Below are positions 8,080-15,763 of a DNA stretch of 26,694 nt, one piece after another. A model generated the notes under the pieces. That model was not told where the DNA came from. It made no database searches and was given only the letters and a program-made list of their open reading frames with translations. The stretch lies in contig JACKIB010000034.1 of assembly GCA_020638695.1 (NCBI GenBank), forward strand, positions 1 through 26,694, read 5' to 3'. The translations under genes and the position numbers were made by a program. The first letter of the stretch is position 1, and the number at the start of each line of letters is the position of its first letter. This stretch comes from Planctomycetota bacterium. GTDB lineage: Bacteria > Planctomycetota > UBA1135 > UBA2386.

Positions 8080-9348
8080 TCACCGCCGGCGCGGCGAGGG
8101 TGGTACGTCCTTCTTGGCTGGCAGCGAACTCACTTCCCACAGCGGCTTGCCGGGCTCGAGTTCGGCCTCGGGGAACTCCCTCTTGAGCCGCGTGGCGGCG
8201 CCGTGCACCTTGGTGCGGAACTCGGTGATCCGCGCCGCTTCGGGATAGGAGCGCCCGAACTTCTTGTAGCTCGCCTGCCGTTCCTCGTGATGCGTCGCAA
8301 TCGCGACACCGAGCACGGCGATACGGTGCAGAGCCCACGCCTTGGCCGACACCTTCTCGAAGCACGGCGCGTCGCCGCTCAGCTTCAGGGCGCGCTCGTA
8401 CTCGACGATCGCCAGCGCCTGGGTGCGCGCACGGATCTGCATCGCTTCCTGGGGCCGGCGATGTTGGGCGAGGTGGGCGCGCACTTCCTGGCAGTATCCC
8501 CGCGCGATGCGCATCGCGATGTGCAGCTCGTCAGCCAGACGCACATCGTCGCCACCGAGCGCCTTGATCCGCTTCTCGGCCAGCGCCAGCGGGCCGTCCA
8601 GCGCCTTGCTGGCGGCGTTGCGCACGCCGGTGGCCAGCGCTTGCTCCCCCGCTCGCAGTGCGGCATCGATCGAATCGTGGACTTCCCGCACCGCCGGTGA
8701 TTCGGCGGGCGCAACTGCCTTCTTGGCGACGTACTTCGTCAGTCGCTGCCCCTTCTCCAACTGCATCAAGCACTCGTACAGGGATGCACGGGTGTCCTTG
8801 TCGGTGGTCGCGTCGAGGCACATGCGGAAGTGCAGCGTGGACTTCTCGCGGTCGAAGTGCCCGTGGTCCGAGCCGAAGTAGTCCCCCAGGATCCGCTGCG
8901 GAGGAACGACCTTGGCGATGACCCGCGCCTCCAGCACCTCGACCGCAGGCTTCATCCGGTCCGGGTCACCCTGACCGCCGAGTTCCTCGATCCGCTGCAC
9001 CAGTGCAGCCGTGGTCATGCTGCGGAAGTAGGCCGGCGACGCTTCGGCGAAGGTCGCCAGGCACGCGCGCTCCAATCCTTCGGGGAGCGCGGCAAGCAAC
9101 TGTCGGGCGCACGCCTTCGCGGCCGCATCGCGCCCGAGGCCGAGGAGCAGGTGCAGCTTGGCGCGCAGCAGCCGCGCATCGGCGGGTCGATTGGCCAGCT
9201 GTCCGTTCAGGGCCGCGAGCGCTTCATCCGACTTGCCTGCGGCGAGCGCGGAGACCACCGCCTGGTCCGTGGTCGGTTCGCCCTGGGCGAGCACGAGGGG
9301 GGATGCGGCGAGAATGGCGAACGAGATTCCGGCGAGTTGAGCGCACAT
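8080..9348 (-). CDS. Exported helical TPR-like protein
   Basis: The chosen ATG at 9348 has AAGGAA upstream and gives 422 residues with a clear signal peptide (cleavage after VLA, before Q). The mature protein is helical. An early region (about 25-110) with AALNGQLANRPADARLLRAK and LLLGLGRDAAAKACARQLL looks like tetratricopeptide repeats. Later helices are rich in Ala, Glu and Lys, including the stretch with EKRIKALGGDDVRLADEL. The C-terminus is proline- and lysine-rich. No enzyme motif is visible. It lies upstream of nothing on its strand within 180 bp and converges with the HEAT-like gene. A periplasmic scaffold or binding protein is plausible but not shown. Confidence 0.75.
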   Translation of the reverse strand: MCAQLAGISFAILAASPLVLAQGEPTTDQAVVSALAAGKSDEALAALNGQLANRPADARLLRAKLHLLLGLGRDAAAKACARQLLAALPEGLERACLATFAEASPAYFRSMTTAALVQRIEELGGQGDPDRMKPAVEVLEARVIAKVVPPQRILGDYFGSDHGHFDREKSTLHFRMCLDATTDKDTRASLYECLMQLEKGQRLTKYVAKKAVAPAESPAVREVHDSIDAALRAGEQALATGVRNAASKALDGPLALAEKRIKALGGDDVRLADELHIAMRIARGYCQEVRAHLAQHRRPQEAMQIRARTQALAIVEYERALKLSGDAPCFEKVSAKAWALHRIAVLGVAIATHHEERQASYKKFGRSYPEAARITEFRTKVHGAATRLKREFPEAELEPGKPLWEVSSLPAKKDVPPSPRRR

Positions 9349-9496
9349 GGGGTTCCTTGTCTTTGCGAGATGCGGACCCGGCACGAGACTCTCCTCAAGC
9401 TGACTCAGAATCCGCGACCCCAGGCTAACGTTTCGTCGCTGAGAGGGTACGACCCGCACGCTTTCTCGCGCCGGCAGGCCGTGCTCCGCGGCGCGC

Positions 9497-9931
9497 TCAG
9501 TTGACCGCGTTCAGGAAGATCAGCGACCCCCCCGACGAGTAGCGGAAGCGGTAGACCTTGCCCGTGTTCACTCGCGGATTGACCACCGCATAGGCCGTCA
9601 GCCGCACGGTGTGGTAGGTCACCTTGCCGTCGCCTCCGATCCAGTCGAAGCGGATCTGCGGCACCGGCGAGCGGTTCTCGCCGCGGAAGTCGTAGTTCCA
9701 CCAGTGGCGCCGTTGGCAGCCGGGGGACAGCGAGAACACCTTCCACTCGCCGGCGCCCCAGCGGAACTGATAGTGGATCGTCTTGTCGGTCGGGTTGGTG
9801 ATCGTCACCAGCCCCGCGGTGGTGTCGCCGGGGAAGGCCCGGAGGATGCCCATCGGTTCGGCGGCGGGCGTCGCCGACGCGAAGAAGCCGAGGGTGAGGA
9901 GGGCGCAGGCCAGCTTGCGGATGCACAGCAT
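9497..9931 (-). CDS. Small secreted protein of unknown function
   Basis: The ATG at 9931, with AAGGACA upstream, gives 144 residues and a good signal peptide ending ATPAAEP. The upstream extension to 9994 is arginine-rich and was rejected. The mature part is beta-rich with many aromatic residues (WGAGEWKVFSLSPGC, WWNYDFRGE), like small secreted beta-sandwich proteins. It contains VTITNPTDKTIHYQFRW, which suggests an immunoglobulin-like strand pattern. It ends 148 bp before the TPR-like gene on the same strand, so the two may be cotranscribed. Function not recognised. Confidence 0.7.
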   Translation of the reverse strand: MLCIRKLACALLTLGFFASATPAAEPMGILRAFPGDTTAGLVTITNPTDKTIHYQFRWGAGEWKVFSLSPGCQRRHWWNYDFRGENRSPVPQIRFDWIGGDGKVTYHTVRLTAYAVVNPRVNTGKVYRFRYSSGGSLIFLNAVN

Positions 9932-10221
9932 TGGAGTGTCCTTGTCGAGTCCGGGGAACAGGCGGCGCGGCGTCTGCCGGCCGGTCCGGCGCACGCCGCG
10001 CCGGGATCACACCCTCTTGAGCGCAGCGGGCGCGTGCTTATGGGAGTCGTGAGGAAAATGGGAGACGGATCGGACCGGGGCGTGGAACCGCCGGGGATCG
10101 GCGCACCGGACTCGACATCGCGCGTCCGCGGGGAAGCCGCCCGGGGTGGCGCAGCGGCCGATGCGCCAATCCGCCGCATTGGTAGAGTGGATCCAGCCGG
10201 GATGGAACGCCGCCCGGATGA

Positions 10222-10728
10222 ATGGTCGCATGCATGCGTGCCGCGAGAGCCGCACTCTCCGCCCCGCTGGGCAGCTCGACCCGCGTCACGGAGAAGCTCC
10301 GCCTGTGGCGCTGGCCTTCGTTCGAGCCCTGGGACACCTGGGTGTTCCTTTCGCACTCCAGACGAACCGGGTTGGGCCGACACTTCATCCGTCGACTCCG
10401 CTGGCGTAGCGATCTCGATGGAGAACGCCTCCATTCCCCTATGGTTGGTCTGCGAGCTGGTTTCCACGCAGCTCCGACCCTCGAAGCAGCCGAGTCAGGC
10501 GTTCGTGCAAGCGAGATCGCGGACAGACTCGATCAACTCGAACGGGTAGGCCTCGGATCTCTTGAACCACCGAAGGTCGTCACGCTCGATGGCGTCTGCT
10601 GCGGTATGTCGATCCCCCGGCAAATCACCGTCGAGTGGCACAGCGTTCCGAAAGGCTGGGAGTCGCTTGCCGACTGGGTCGAGCAGCAGCGAGCGTGGCT
10701 CGATTCCCTGTTTGACCGCGAAGGCTAG
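10222..10728 (+). CDS. Orphan hypothetical protein
   Basis: The frame encodes up to 168 residues. The first 20 or so (to about SSTRVTEKL) are low in information, but the rest has mixed amino-acid use unlike antisense shadows: LWRWPSFEPWDTWVFLS, then a leucine- and glutamate-rich helix (EIADRLDQLERVG) and a tryptophan-rich end (VEWHSVPKGWESLADWVEQQ). No signal peptide or membrane segment is seen. The start is uncertain: ATG codons at 10222 and 10234 and later possibilities exist, and none has a clear ribosome-binding site. TAGAGT at 10180 is a possible -10. I recognise no family. It converges with cassette copy 2. Confidence 0.55.
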   Translation: MVACMRAARAALSAPLGSSTRVTEKLRLWRWPSFEPWDTWVFLSHSRRTGLGRHFIRRLRWRSDLDGERLHSPMVGLRAGFHAAPTLEAAESGVRASEIADRLDQLERVGLGSLEPPKVVTLDGVCCGMSIPRQITVEWHSVPKGWESLADWVEQQRAWLDSLFDREG

Positions 10729-10750
10729 GGCACCTGCCTTGTCCGATCGC

Positions 10751-10795
10751 CCACCGATCAGCACGGTGGCCGAGGTCCCCGCGATGGACCGCGGG
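10751..10795. terminator. Tandem hairpins between convergent genes
   Basis: CCACCG (10751-10756) pairs with CGGTGG (10764-10769) over a 7-nt loop, and CCCGCG (10778-10783) pairs with CGCGGG (10790-10795) over a 6-nt loop. They occupy most of the 105-bp gap between two convergent genes, where a two-way terminator is expected. No T-tract is present on either strand. Confidence 0.45.
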
Positions 10796-10833
10796 AAGAC
10801 AACATCCTGCCCCGGGGTCCGGCTGCCGCGTCG

Positions 10834-11943
10834 TCAGTACAGAACGCGCATCACGGGCGCAGCCTCGACGTCGACCGATCCCGTAGCAGGCTCGGATGCC
10901 GTCGGCATCGTCGCGCGGACCACGGCCATCCCCAGGACCGGGTGCGTACTAGCGAGGTGCAGCTCGACGGCGTTGCTGGTGGTCAGTCCAGCTGGATTAG
11001 ACCAGGGCTTGGGCAGGCCGGTCTCGATGTCGACGCTCTGGAAGTAGACACGCGCGGCCAGCAACGACCCGTCCGCGGGGACCTGAGCACGGAAGTTGAA
11101 GAACGCCGCCGCCTTCTCCACCCGCGGGGGATAGTAGAGCAGCGGCTGCGCGGCCATCGCGTCGACGAGCTGCGAGCAACCCGGCGCACCCATGGGTGTC
11201 AGGTCCACACCCCCTGGAATCGCACGAGCCCCGATCAGCAGCAGGGGCGAAGAGCCGGTGCGGCCGAAGCCGACCAAGCGCAGGGAGCTGCCGATCGTCA
11301 ACCCGGTCGTCTCGGCGTTGAGCGACGAGCCGTGCGCGGCAAACGGCGAGCAGCTGGTGCCAAACTCACGCACCGCGCCTCCGGCCTCGGCCAGCTCGTG
11401 GTCGACGTTCCAACGGACGGGCTCCTTGCCCTTCACCGGCCGCCCGACCAACTCGATACAGAGTGTGCCCCCGGCGTAGGGATAGGGGGTGCTGAAGTCG
11501 ATCCGGATCGTGTTGCGAGGATCCCAAGGTTGGGTGGTCGCGCCCACCTCTGGCGAATCAGGCACGGCCACGGTGTTGGCGAACACCACCGTCGGCGCCG
11601 GCCGGTTGACGCCGAACTGCTCGGATGTCTTCGCCGCCCCGCTGACCGCCGCTGCTAGACGCACCTCCAAGTCGACAGCCCCACCGCGCAGTGCCCCGCG
11701 ATCGCCGAGGTCGCGTCGGAACACGATCCCCAGCAGCTTCCGGTTCCTCAGCCCCGCAAGTCGCCACTCATCGATCAGGATCTGCTGCCGGGCTGCGAAG
11801 CCGAGTCCGGCAAGCGACCCCGCAGCGGGTGCGCTGGCGTTGTCGACCGCAGGTGACACCACGAATACTGCTTGTGCCGCGATCCCCACGGGCAGGTTCA
11901 GGGCGACGAAGACGGCGAGGGCCTGGGTACGGGTTGGATACAT
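10834..11943 (-). CDS. Secreted beta-rich protein, third gene of cassette copy 2
   Basis: The ATG at 11943 follows GAAGGAAAG and gives 369 residues with a signal peptide (to about IAAQA). It is collinear with the protein at 1410-2531 over its whole length. Shared blocks include FAARQQIL (here) / FRQQIL (there), GGTLCIE with VGRPVKGKEP, GRTGSSPLLL, a GC pair near GAPGCSQL, and an end with APVMRVLY / APVLRLLY. Three cysteines are conserved between the copies. The sequences have diverged well beyond a recent duplication, roughly half identical in the best stretches by eye. It is the downstream gene of the minus-strand cassette, 10 nt after the small protein's stop. Function unknown; export across the inner membrane is well supported by the leader. 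Confidence 0.8.
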   Translation of the reverse strand: MYPTRTQALAVFVALNLPVGIAAQAVFVVSPAVDNASAPAAGSLAGLGFAARQQILIDEWRLAGLRNRKLLGIVFRRDLGDRGALRGGAVDLEVRLAAAVSGAAKTSEQFGVNRPAPTVVFANTVAVPDSPEVGATTQPWDPRNTIRIDFSTPYPYAGGTLCIELVGRPVKGKEPVRWNVDHELAEAGGAVREFGTSCSPFAAHGSSLNAETTGLTIGSSLRLVGFGRTGSSPLLLIGARAIPGGVDLTPMGAPGCSQLVDAMAAQPLLYYPPRVEKAAAFFNFRAQVPADGSLLAARVYFQSVDIETGLPKPWSNPAGLTTSNAVELHLASTHPVLGMAVVRATMPTASEPATGSVDVEAAPVMRVLY

Positions 11944-11953
11944 GGGCTTTCCT

Positions 11954-12244
11954 TCACGTTCCACGACTGTCGGAAGACGGGGTACCCGACACCACCTCGA
12001 CGACAACCTCCTTGCCGTCGGTCGTCATCGGGCTGACGATGAACTCCTGACCGCCGCGAACGGGTGCGACGACCTTCGCCTTGCCATCCTTGTCGAGCTG
12101 CACCTTGGTGCGCCCCGCCTTGCCGGGGACGAGGATGTAGACCACGCCGTTCTTGTCCCCGGAGATCGTCACGGTGCCACCCTCTTGCACCGGATTGGGT
12201 TCGACCTTCAGATCGCCGAGCGGAGGAAACGAAGTCACGTTCAT
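11954..12244 (-). CDS. Small signal-less beta-rich protein, second gene of cassette copy 2
   Basis: The product has 96 residues and begins at an ATG overlapping the previous stop as ATGA. The core VEPNPVQEGGTVTISG, then LDKDGKA and a valine-rich end (GKEVVVEVVS), match the small protein at 1111-1380. It has seven extra residues at the N-terminus and a short polar tail. The glycine-turn and alternating pattern suggests a small Ig-like beta domain. As in the other copy there is no signal peptide or membrane segment. Preservation of the overlap in both copies says the coupling to the membrane-protein gene matters. Confidence 0.75.
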   Translation of the reverse strand: MNVTSFPPLGDLKVEPNPVQEGGTVTISGDKNGVVYILVPGKAGRTKVQLDKDGKAKVVAPVRGGQEFIVSPMTTDGKEVVVEVVSGTPSSDSRGT

Positions 12245-12837
12245 CGCTTCTCTCGGGGGACACGACGCAACAACTCGCGCAGGATGGGTAGCGCGGGCTC
12301 CAGCGACGGGGGCACGCGCACATCGTCAAAGGTCTGCACGATGCGCCGAGCGATACGCAATCCGGTCGCCCCGCGGTGGATCGGGGCGAACTTCGCCAAA
12401 CGCACCACGCCGTCCACGAGAGGCGGGTCCGACCTCCCGTGCTGATCGACGATCCACAGAAAGGTGGCGTGGTTGTCGATCAGTTGTTCAAACGGGCCTT
12501 CGACGAAACGGTGCGCGAGACGAAGGATCGCGTCGATGTCGTCCCCGCTTCCGATGCGCGGCGGCTGCGAAACCACGCGCCGCTCCTGCGCGATCCACCA
12601 CGACCCGGTCGCGCCCAGGACGAGCCCGGCCGCGACGCCCAGTCCAAACAAGACCCTGCGGCTGAACACCGCCGGGTTGCGACTCGGGACGTCATCTTCC
12701 TCGAAGTCGGGAGGGCAGCCCTCGAGAGCGGACACCCCGGGAGGCAACGCATACCAAGCACGCTCCGCTTCGGGATGAAAGCCGGCGTGCAGGACCTTGC
12801 CCTCGGGGACAGGGTCGTCATCCTCGTCGTCGCGCAT
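12241..12837 (-). CDS. Single-pass membrane protein, first gene of cassette copy 2
   Basis: The chosen ATG at 12837 gives 198 residues starting with a very acidic stretch (MRDDEDDD), matching the start of its paralogue at 530. The longer frame to 12909 crosses a likely promoter and was rejected. It has the shared motif PEAERAWYALP at residues 22-32, an SRR pair at 59-61, a hydrophobic segment at about 61-83, and a helical C-terminal part with IARRIVQTF and PILRELL. The N-terminus should be cytoplasmic and the C-terminal part outside. Arginines before the membrane segment fit a signal-anchor. A sigma-70-like promoter sits 29 nt upstream. Function unknown. Confidence 0.75.
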   Translation of the reverse strand: MRDDEDDDPVPEGKVLHAGFHPEAERAWYALPPGVSALEGCPPDFEEDDVPSRNPAVFSRRVLFGLGVAAGLVLGATGSWWIAQERRVVSQPPRIGSGDDIDAILRLAHRFVEGPFEQLIDNHATFLWIVDQHGRSDPPLVDGVVRLAKFAPIHRGATGLRIARRIVQTFDDVRVPPSLEPALPILRELLRRVPREKR

Positions 12838-12865
12838 GGAAAGGTGGGCCCGAAGTCCACCCGAC

Positions 12866-12894
12866 AAGGTAGCGGCTGTTGCTCTCCCCATCAA
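12866..12894 (-). promoter_or_regulatory. Putative sigma-70 promoter of cassette copy 2
   Basis: Read on the minus strand, TTGATG (12894-12889) and TACCTT (12871-12866) are 17 nt apart, the ideal spacing, and lie 28 nt before the cassette's first ATG. The match is good for the -35 and moderate for the -10. It lies between the tRNA gene and the cassette, so the cassette need not depend on read-through from the tRNA. Confidence 0.5.
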
Positions 12895-12947
12895 CCCGAG
12901 ATCGCGCAAGCCGTCACGGATCCGGTCGGTTGCTTCCCACCCCCGTC

Positions 12948-13024
12948 TGGCATACCCGTGAGGACTCGAACCTCAAACCTCCTGATCCGTAGTCAGGTGC
13001 TCTATCCAATTGAGCTACGGGTAC
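12948..13024 (-). tRNA. tRNA-Arg (anticodon ACG) with encoded CCA
   Basis: On the minus strand this 77-nt segment folds as a full cloverleaf. The 7-bp acceptor stem GTACCCG pairs with CGGGTAT (one G-T pair), followed by the TAGCTC D-arm start. The 5-bp anticodon stem CCTGA / TCAGG encloses loop CTACGGA with anticodon ACG, and the T-arm contains GGTTCGAGTCC. The discriminator base is G and CCA is encoded in the DNA. The A34 of the anticodon is expected to be deaminated to inosine, reading CGU, CGC and CGA codons. No integrase gene or attachment-site repeat is visible next to it. Confidence 0.97.
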
Positions 13025-13040
13025 GCGAATCGGGCCGCGA

Positions 13041-13068
13041 ACTATAGACCCGACGCCCCGCGGCGCAA
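13041..13068 (-). promoter_or_regulatory. Promoter of the tRNA-Arg gene
   Basis: On the minus strand TTGCGC (13068-13063) and TATAGT (13046-13041) are 16 nt apart. The -10 ends 16 nt before the first base of the tRNA, which leaves room for a short 5' leader removed by RNase P. It is one of the closest sigma-70-like matches noticed in the window, as expected for a stable RNA gene. Confidence 0.65.
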
Positions 13069-13088
13069 GCAGATCGCGAAAATCCGGA

Positions 13089-13688
13089 TCAGTCGGCCGC
13101 CTGGTCGCGCACCGCCTGCAGGTGGATGCCGAGCACCACCTCCAGCCCGTGCAGCGCCTTGGCGTGCGGCACCAGGTTGTCCGCCGGCTCGTCCATGACC
13201 CGCGCCGAGATATTGCCGCGCAGGAACTCGACCAGGCGCTCACCGGGGACCACCGCCAGGCTGGTGTCGGGGCCGGTGCCGATGAGTTGCGGCAGCCAGG
13301 TGTGGGTCAGGGTGTGCAGGGTCGTGCCGTCGACCCGACCGGTGAGGATGGCGAGCACCCAGGCGCGGGCGGCGCGGCGGCGACGGTTCAGCACGCTCAC
13401 GGTCGTGGCGCTGCCGCTGCCGGTAGCGCGGGTGCGGGCGTTGTGCACGCTCACGGTGTAGTTCACCAGCGAGCGGACGATGCCCTGGACGTCCTCACCG
13501 ACTCGCTGTTCCAGCTCGGCGAGTCCGTCATGGACCTCCGCGGGAAGCGGACAAGGAAAGCGGACCGGTGTGGTGTAGAGGAACGGGCGAAGCGCCTTGG
13601 CGCTCGGAATCACGCCGCTTCGCGGCGACGTGTTGGTCGGTGTACGCGTGGCAGACTCGGTGCTCACGGGAGTGTTCGTCGATGCCAT
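13089..13688 (-). CDS. Helical hypothetical protein
   Basis: The product has 199 residues. The first 30 are Thr/Ser/Pro-rich and probably disordered; the rest is largely helical, with AELEQRVGEDVQGIVRSLV, then NRRRRAARAWVLAIL, then HTLTHTWLPQLIG and a final helix LHGLEVVLGIHLQAVR. Conserved-looking histidines and tryptophans (SVHNAR, THTWLP) give it the look of a sensor or globin-like four-helix domain, but I cannot place it in a family and do not claim heme binding. No signal peptide. It lies 47 bp downstream of the aminotransferase on the same strand and may be cotranscribed; the tRNA promoter begins just after its stop. Confidence 0.65.
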   Translation of the reverse strand: MASTNTPVSTESATRTPTNTSPRSGVIPSAKALRPFLYTTPVRFPCPLPAEVHDGLAELEQRVGEDVQGIVRSLVNYTVSVHNARTRATGSGSATTVSVLNRRRRAARAWVLAILTGRVDGTTLHTLTHTWLPQLIGTGPDTSLAVVPGERLVEFLRGNISARVMDEPADNLVPHAKALHGLEVVLGIHLQAVRDQAAD

Positions 13689-13735
13689 GGTGCACTTATC
13701 GGCTTCGCCGGTTCACCGACCGAAGCGACACTCGG

Positions 13736-14608
13736 TCATGGCTCCGCAACGCCGACGGCGCGGGCGAGACCGCGCTGCCAGGCGGTCGCGACGGCAGGCC
13801 ACATCGACGCCGCGCAGTCGCCCCGGAGTGTCGCGGGACGCGGCCCGTAGACCGCGTTGGTGACGAAGATCTCGTCGGCGCGGCGCAGATCGGCCAGGCG
13901 GTAGTCGGCTTCTTCGACAGGAATGCTGGCGCGCCGCAACTCGCGGATCAACACGGCGCGCCCCACTCCGGCGAGGAACGAGCCATCCGCGACGGGGGTG
14001 TGGATTCGCTCGCCGGTGCGGAAGAACACGTTGCCGATCGCTGTCTCGAGAACGCGCTTGCCGGCGCCGAGCAACAGGGCTTCATCCGCACCGGCGGCGC
14101 GCGCCTCGGCCTGCGCCAACTCGAACACAGCGCCGGAGGTGCACTTGATCGCGGCGAGCGGATCGCGCCGCGCGCGCTGCTGGCGCGAGACGAACAGCTG
14201 GCGCGGACGGCCGGTCCAACGTCGAGCTCGGGTCGTCAGGCACAGGGTCGGCGCGGTGACCCCCCCGGTGAGCGTGACGCGCACGATGTCGTCGCCACGG
14301 TTCCGGCGCAACAAATCGAGCGCGCGCGCTTCGAGGTCCTCGGGCAGCGTGCACTGCAGACCGAGCACCGCCGCACCGTGTCGCAACCGCGCCATGTGGT
14401 CACCCCACAGCGGCAACCCATCACCGAACACGCCGATGGTCTCGAACACGCCGAAGCCGCGCTGGAACCCGGCGTCGTAGGCCGAGACCGAGTCGGTCCA
14501 AACCCCGTCGATCCACGCGTCGGCGCATGGTGCGACCGCGTCGACCGCATCCGGGGGATTCGCCGGCACCGAGCTTTGCGGTTCTTTGTCGGGCCTGGTT
14601 GAATCCAT
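13736..14608 (-). CDS. Class IV PLP-dependent aminotransferase (aminodeoxychorismate lyase or branched-chain type)
   Basis: The fold is recognised from YDAGFQRGFGVFET near the N-terminus (the family's usual DxGxxxGxGxFET), Lys155 in AAIKCTSG as the PLP-binding lysine, and Glu188 in RVLETAIGNVF. A late AGVGR segment corresponds to the PGVTR phosphate-binding loop (numbers from the chosen start). The family includes 4-amino-4-deoxychorismate lyase, branched-chain aminotransferase and D-amino-acid aminotransferase; the sequence alone does not separate them. It is a cytoplasmic homodimer in known members. An ATG five codons earlier (14623) is possible. I prefer 14608 because TATGGT, a possible -10, overlaps the earlier codon. 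It is divergent from the SPFH gene, with 30 bp between starts. Confidence 0.85.
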   Translation of the reverse strand: MDSTRPDKEPQSSVPANPPDAVDAVAPCADAWIDGVWTDSVSAYDAGFQRGFGVFETIGVFGDGLPLWGDHMARLRHGAAVLGLQCTLPEDLEARALDLLRRNRGDDIVRVTLTGGVTAPTLCLTTRARRWTGRPRQLFVSRQQRARRDPLAAIKCTSGAVFELAQAEARAAGADEALLLGAGKRVLETAIGNVFFRTGERIHTPVADGSFLAGVGRAVLIRELRRASIPVEEADYRLADLRRADEIFVTNAVYGPRPATLRGDCAASMWPAVATAWQRGLARAVGVAEP

Positions 14609-14618
14609 GTCCAGCGGG

Positions 14619-14624
14619 ACCATA
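14619..14624 (-). promoter_or_regulatory. Possible -10 element before the aminotransferase
   Basis: TATGGT on the minus strand ends 10 nt before the preferred ATG at 14608, which would give a nearly leaderless transcript. No -35 match was found, and any such box would lie inside the first codons of the divergent SPFH gene. Weak evidence on its own. Confidence 0.3.
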
Positions 14625-14638
14625 ACCGCGGCTCGAAC

Positions 14639-15763
14639 ATGGACATCATCATCAACCGGAAACCGGTCTCGGTGCCGGTTCTCCCCCTGCTAGCGCTGAT
14701 TGCGCTGCTGATCCTCGCCCTCTCCAGCGCACGCATCGCCTCGGTGCAGGGCGACCAGATCGGCGTCTTCGTCAACAACCTCACCAAGAGCGTGAGCATC
14801 AAGCTGCAGTCCGGTTCGTCGATCTACAACGGCCTGCTCACCGACTTCTACACCCTGCAGAAGGCGGAGCGGACCATCAAGATGAACAAGGCGCACAACG
14901 ACGAGGTGCGCATCAAGACCGGCGACGGCTCCGACATCGAGCTGGACGTCGACATCAACTACCGGCTGATCCCCGGCGAGAAGGAGGTCAAGCTGATCGT
15001 GCACGAATGCGGCTTGGCCAAGGTCGTGCCATACGGGGCGCGATTCGGCAAGGACATGGGGACGGTCGATGCGTACCACGAGCGGTGGATCCGCGAATAC
15101 TCGCGCTCGGTAGTGCGACACGTGTTCGGCGAACTCGACCCCAAGGCGTTCTACGACGCGGCCAAGCGTGACGAGAAGGCGGCGCAGGCGCTGCGCGAGT
15201 TGAACGACGCACTCAACCAGCACGGCATCGAAGTGACGCAGGTCGTGCCCGGTGAGTACAGCTACTACGAGGAGTACAAGGAGCTCATCGACCAGAAGAA
15301 GGCCGCCGACCAGGAGGTCGAGAACCAGCGCGAGGAGAAGAAGACCGCCGAGCGCGACCAGGAGCGGCAGATCAAGGAAGCCGAGGCGGTGGTCAAGGCG
15401 AAGGTCGCCGAGATGGACGGGATCCTGAAGAAGGAGTTTCTCACCGCCGAAGCCGATGCCGCGCGCGAGCGGCTGGGCGTCGAGGCACAGGCCTACTCGC
15501 TGAAGACCGCGGCGGACGCCAACCTGACCAAGGCGAAGAACGAGGCGTTGGCCAAATTCGCGCTCGCGTCGGCAGAGGCGGAGGGCCTGCGCAAGCTGGC
15601 CACTTCGCTGACGGGCGAAGGTGGGCTCAACCTGGTGAAGCTCAAGTACGCACAGGTGCTCGCCGGAGCGCGGATCTCGGGGGTGCCGTACGCCACCGAC
15701 CCGCGGATCCAGAAGGTCGAGCTCGACACCCGAGGGAGCAAGTTGGGAGGGTCGCAGAAGTGA
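14639..15763 (+). CDS. SPFH/band-7 (prohibitin-like) membrane protein, first of a pair
   Basis: The protein (374 residues) has an N-terminal membrane segment at about 12-32, then a band-7 domain with VQGDQIGVFVNNL and a stretch of beta strands (VRIKTGDGSDIELDVDINYR) typical of SPFH proteins. A long charged coiled coil follows (about 218-320), rich in Lys, Glu, Ala and Gln, and a short C-terminal tail. Such proteins form large ring-shaped oligomers that scaffold membrane domains or restrain FtsH-type proteases. The order of domains and the coupling to a second SPFH gene resemble the HflK/HflC pair, but orthology is not shown and no ftsH gene is in the window. Its stop overlaps the next gene's GTG start. 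Confidence 0.9.
   Translation: MDIIINRKPVSVPVLPLLALIALLILALSSARIASVQGDQIGVFVNNLTKSVSIKLQSGSSIYNGLLTDFYTLQKAERTIKMNKAHNDEVRIKTGDGSDIELDVDINYRLIPGEKEVKLIVHECGLAKVVPYGARFGKDMGTVDAYHERWIREYSRSVVRHVFGELDPKAFYDAAKRDEKAAQALRELNDALNQHGIEVTQVVPGEYSYYEEYKELIDQKKAADQEVENQREEKKTAERDQERQIKEAEAVVKAKVAEMDGILKKEFLTAEADAARERLGVEAQAYSLKTAADANLTKAKNEALAKFALASAEAEGLRKLATSLTGEGGLNLVKLKYAQVLAGARISGVPYATDPRIQKVELDTRGSKLGGSQK

Noticed and set aside
7825..8700. Plus-strand frame of 291 residues
   Set aside because: Antisense to the exported helical protein, which has a signal peptide and ribosome-binding site; no motif here.
12948..13024. tRNA gene as integration site of a genomic island
   Set aside because: No integrase, no direct repeat of the tRNA 3' end elsewhere in the window, and the adjoining genes show no phage or plasmid features.
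13568..14602. Plus-strand frame of 344 residues
   Set aside because: Antisense of the aminotransferase, whose PLP lysine and family motifs are clear.
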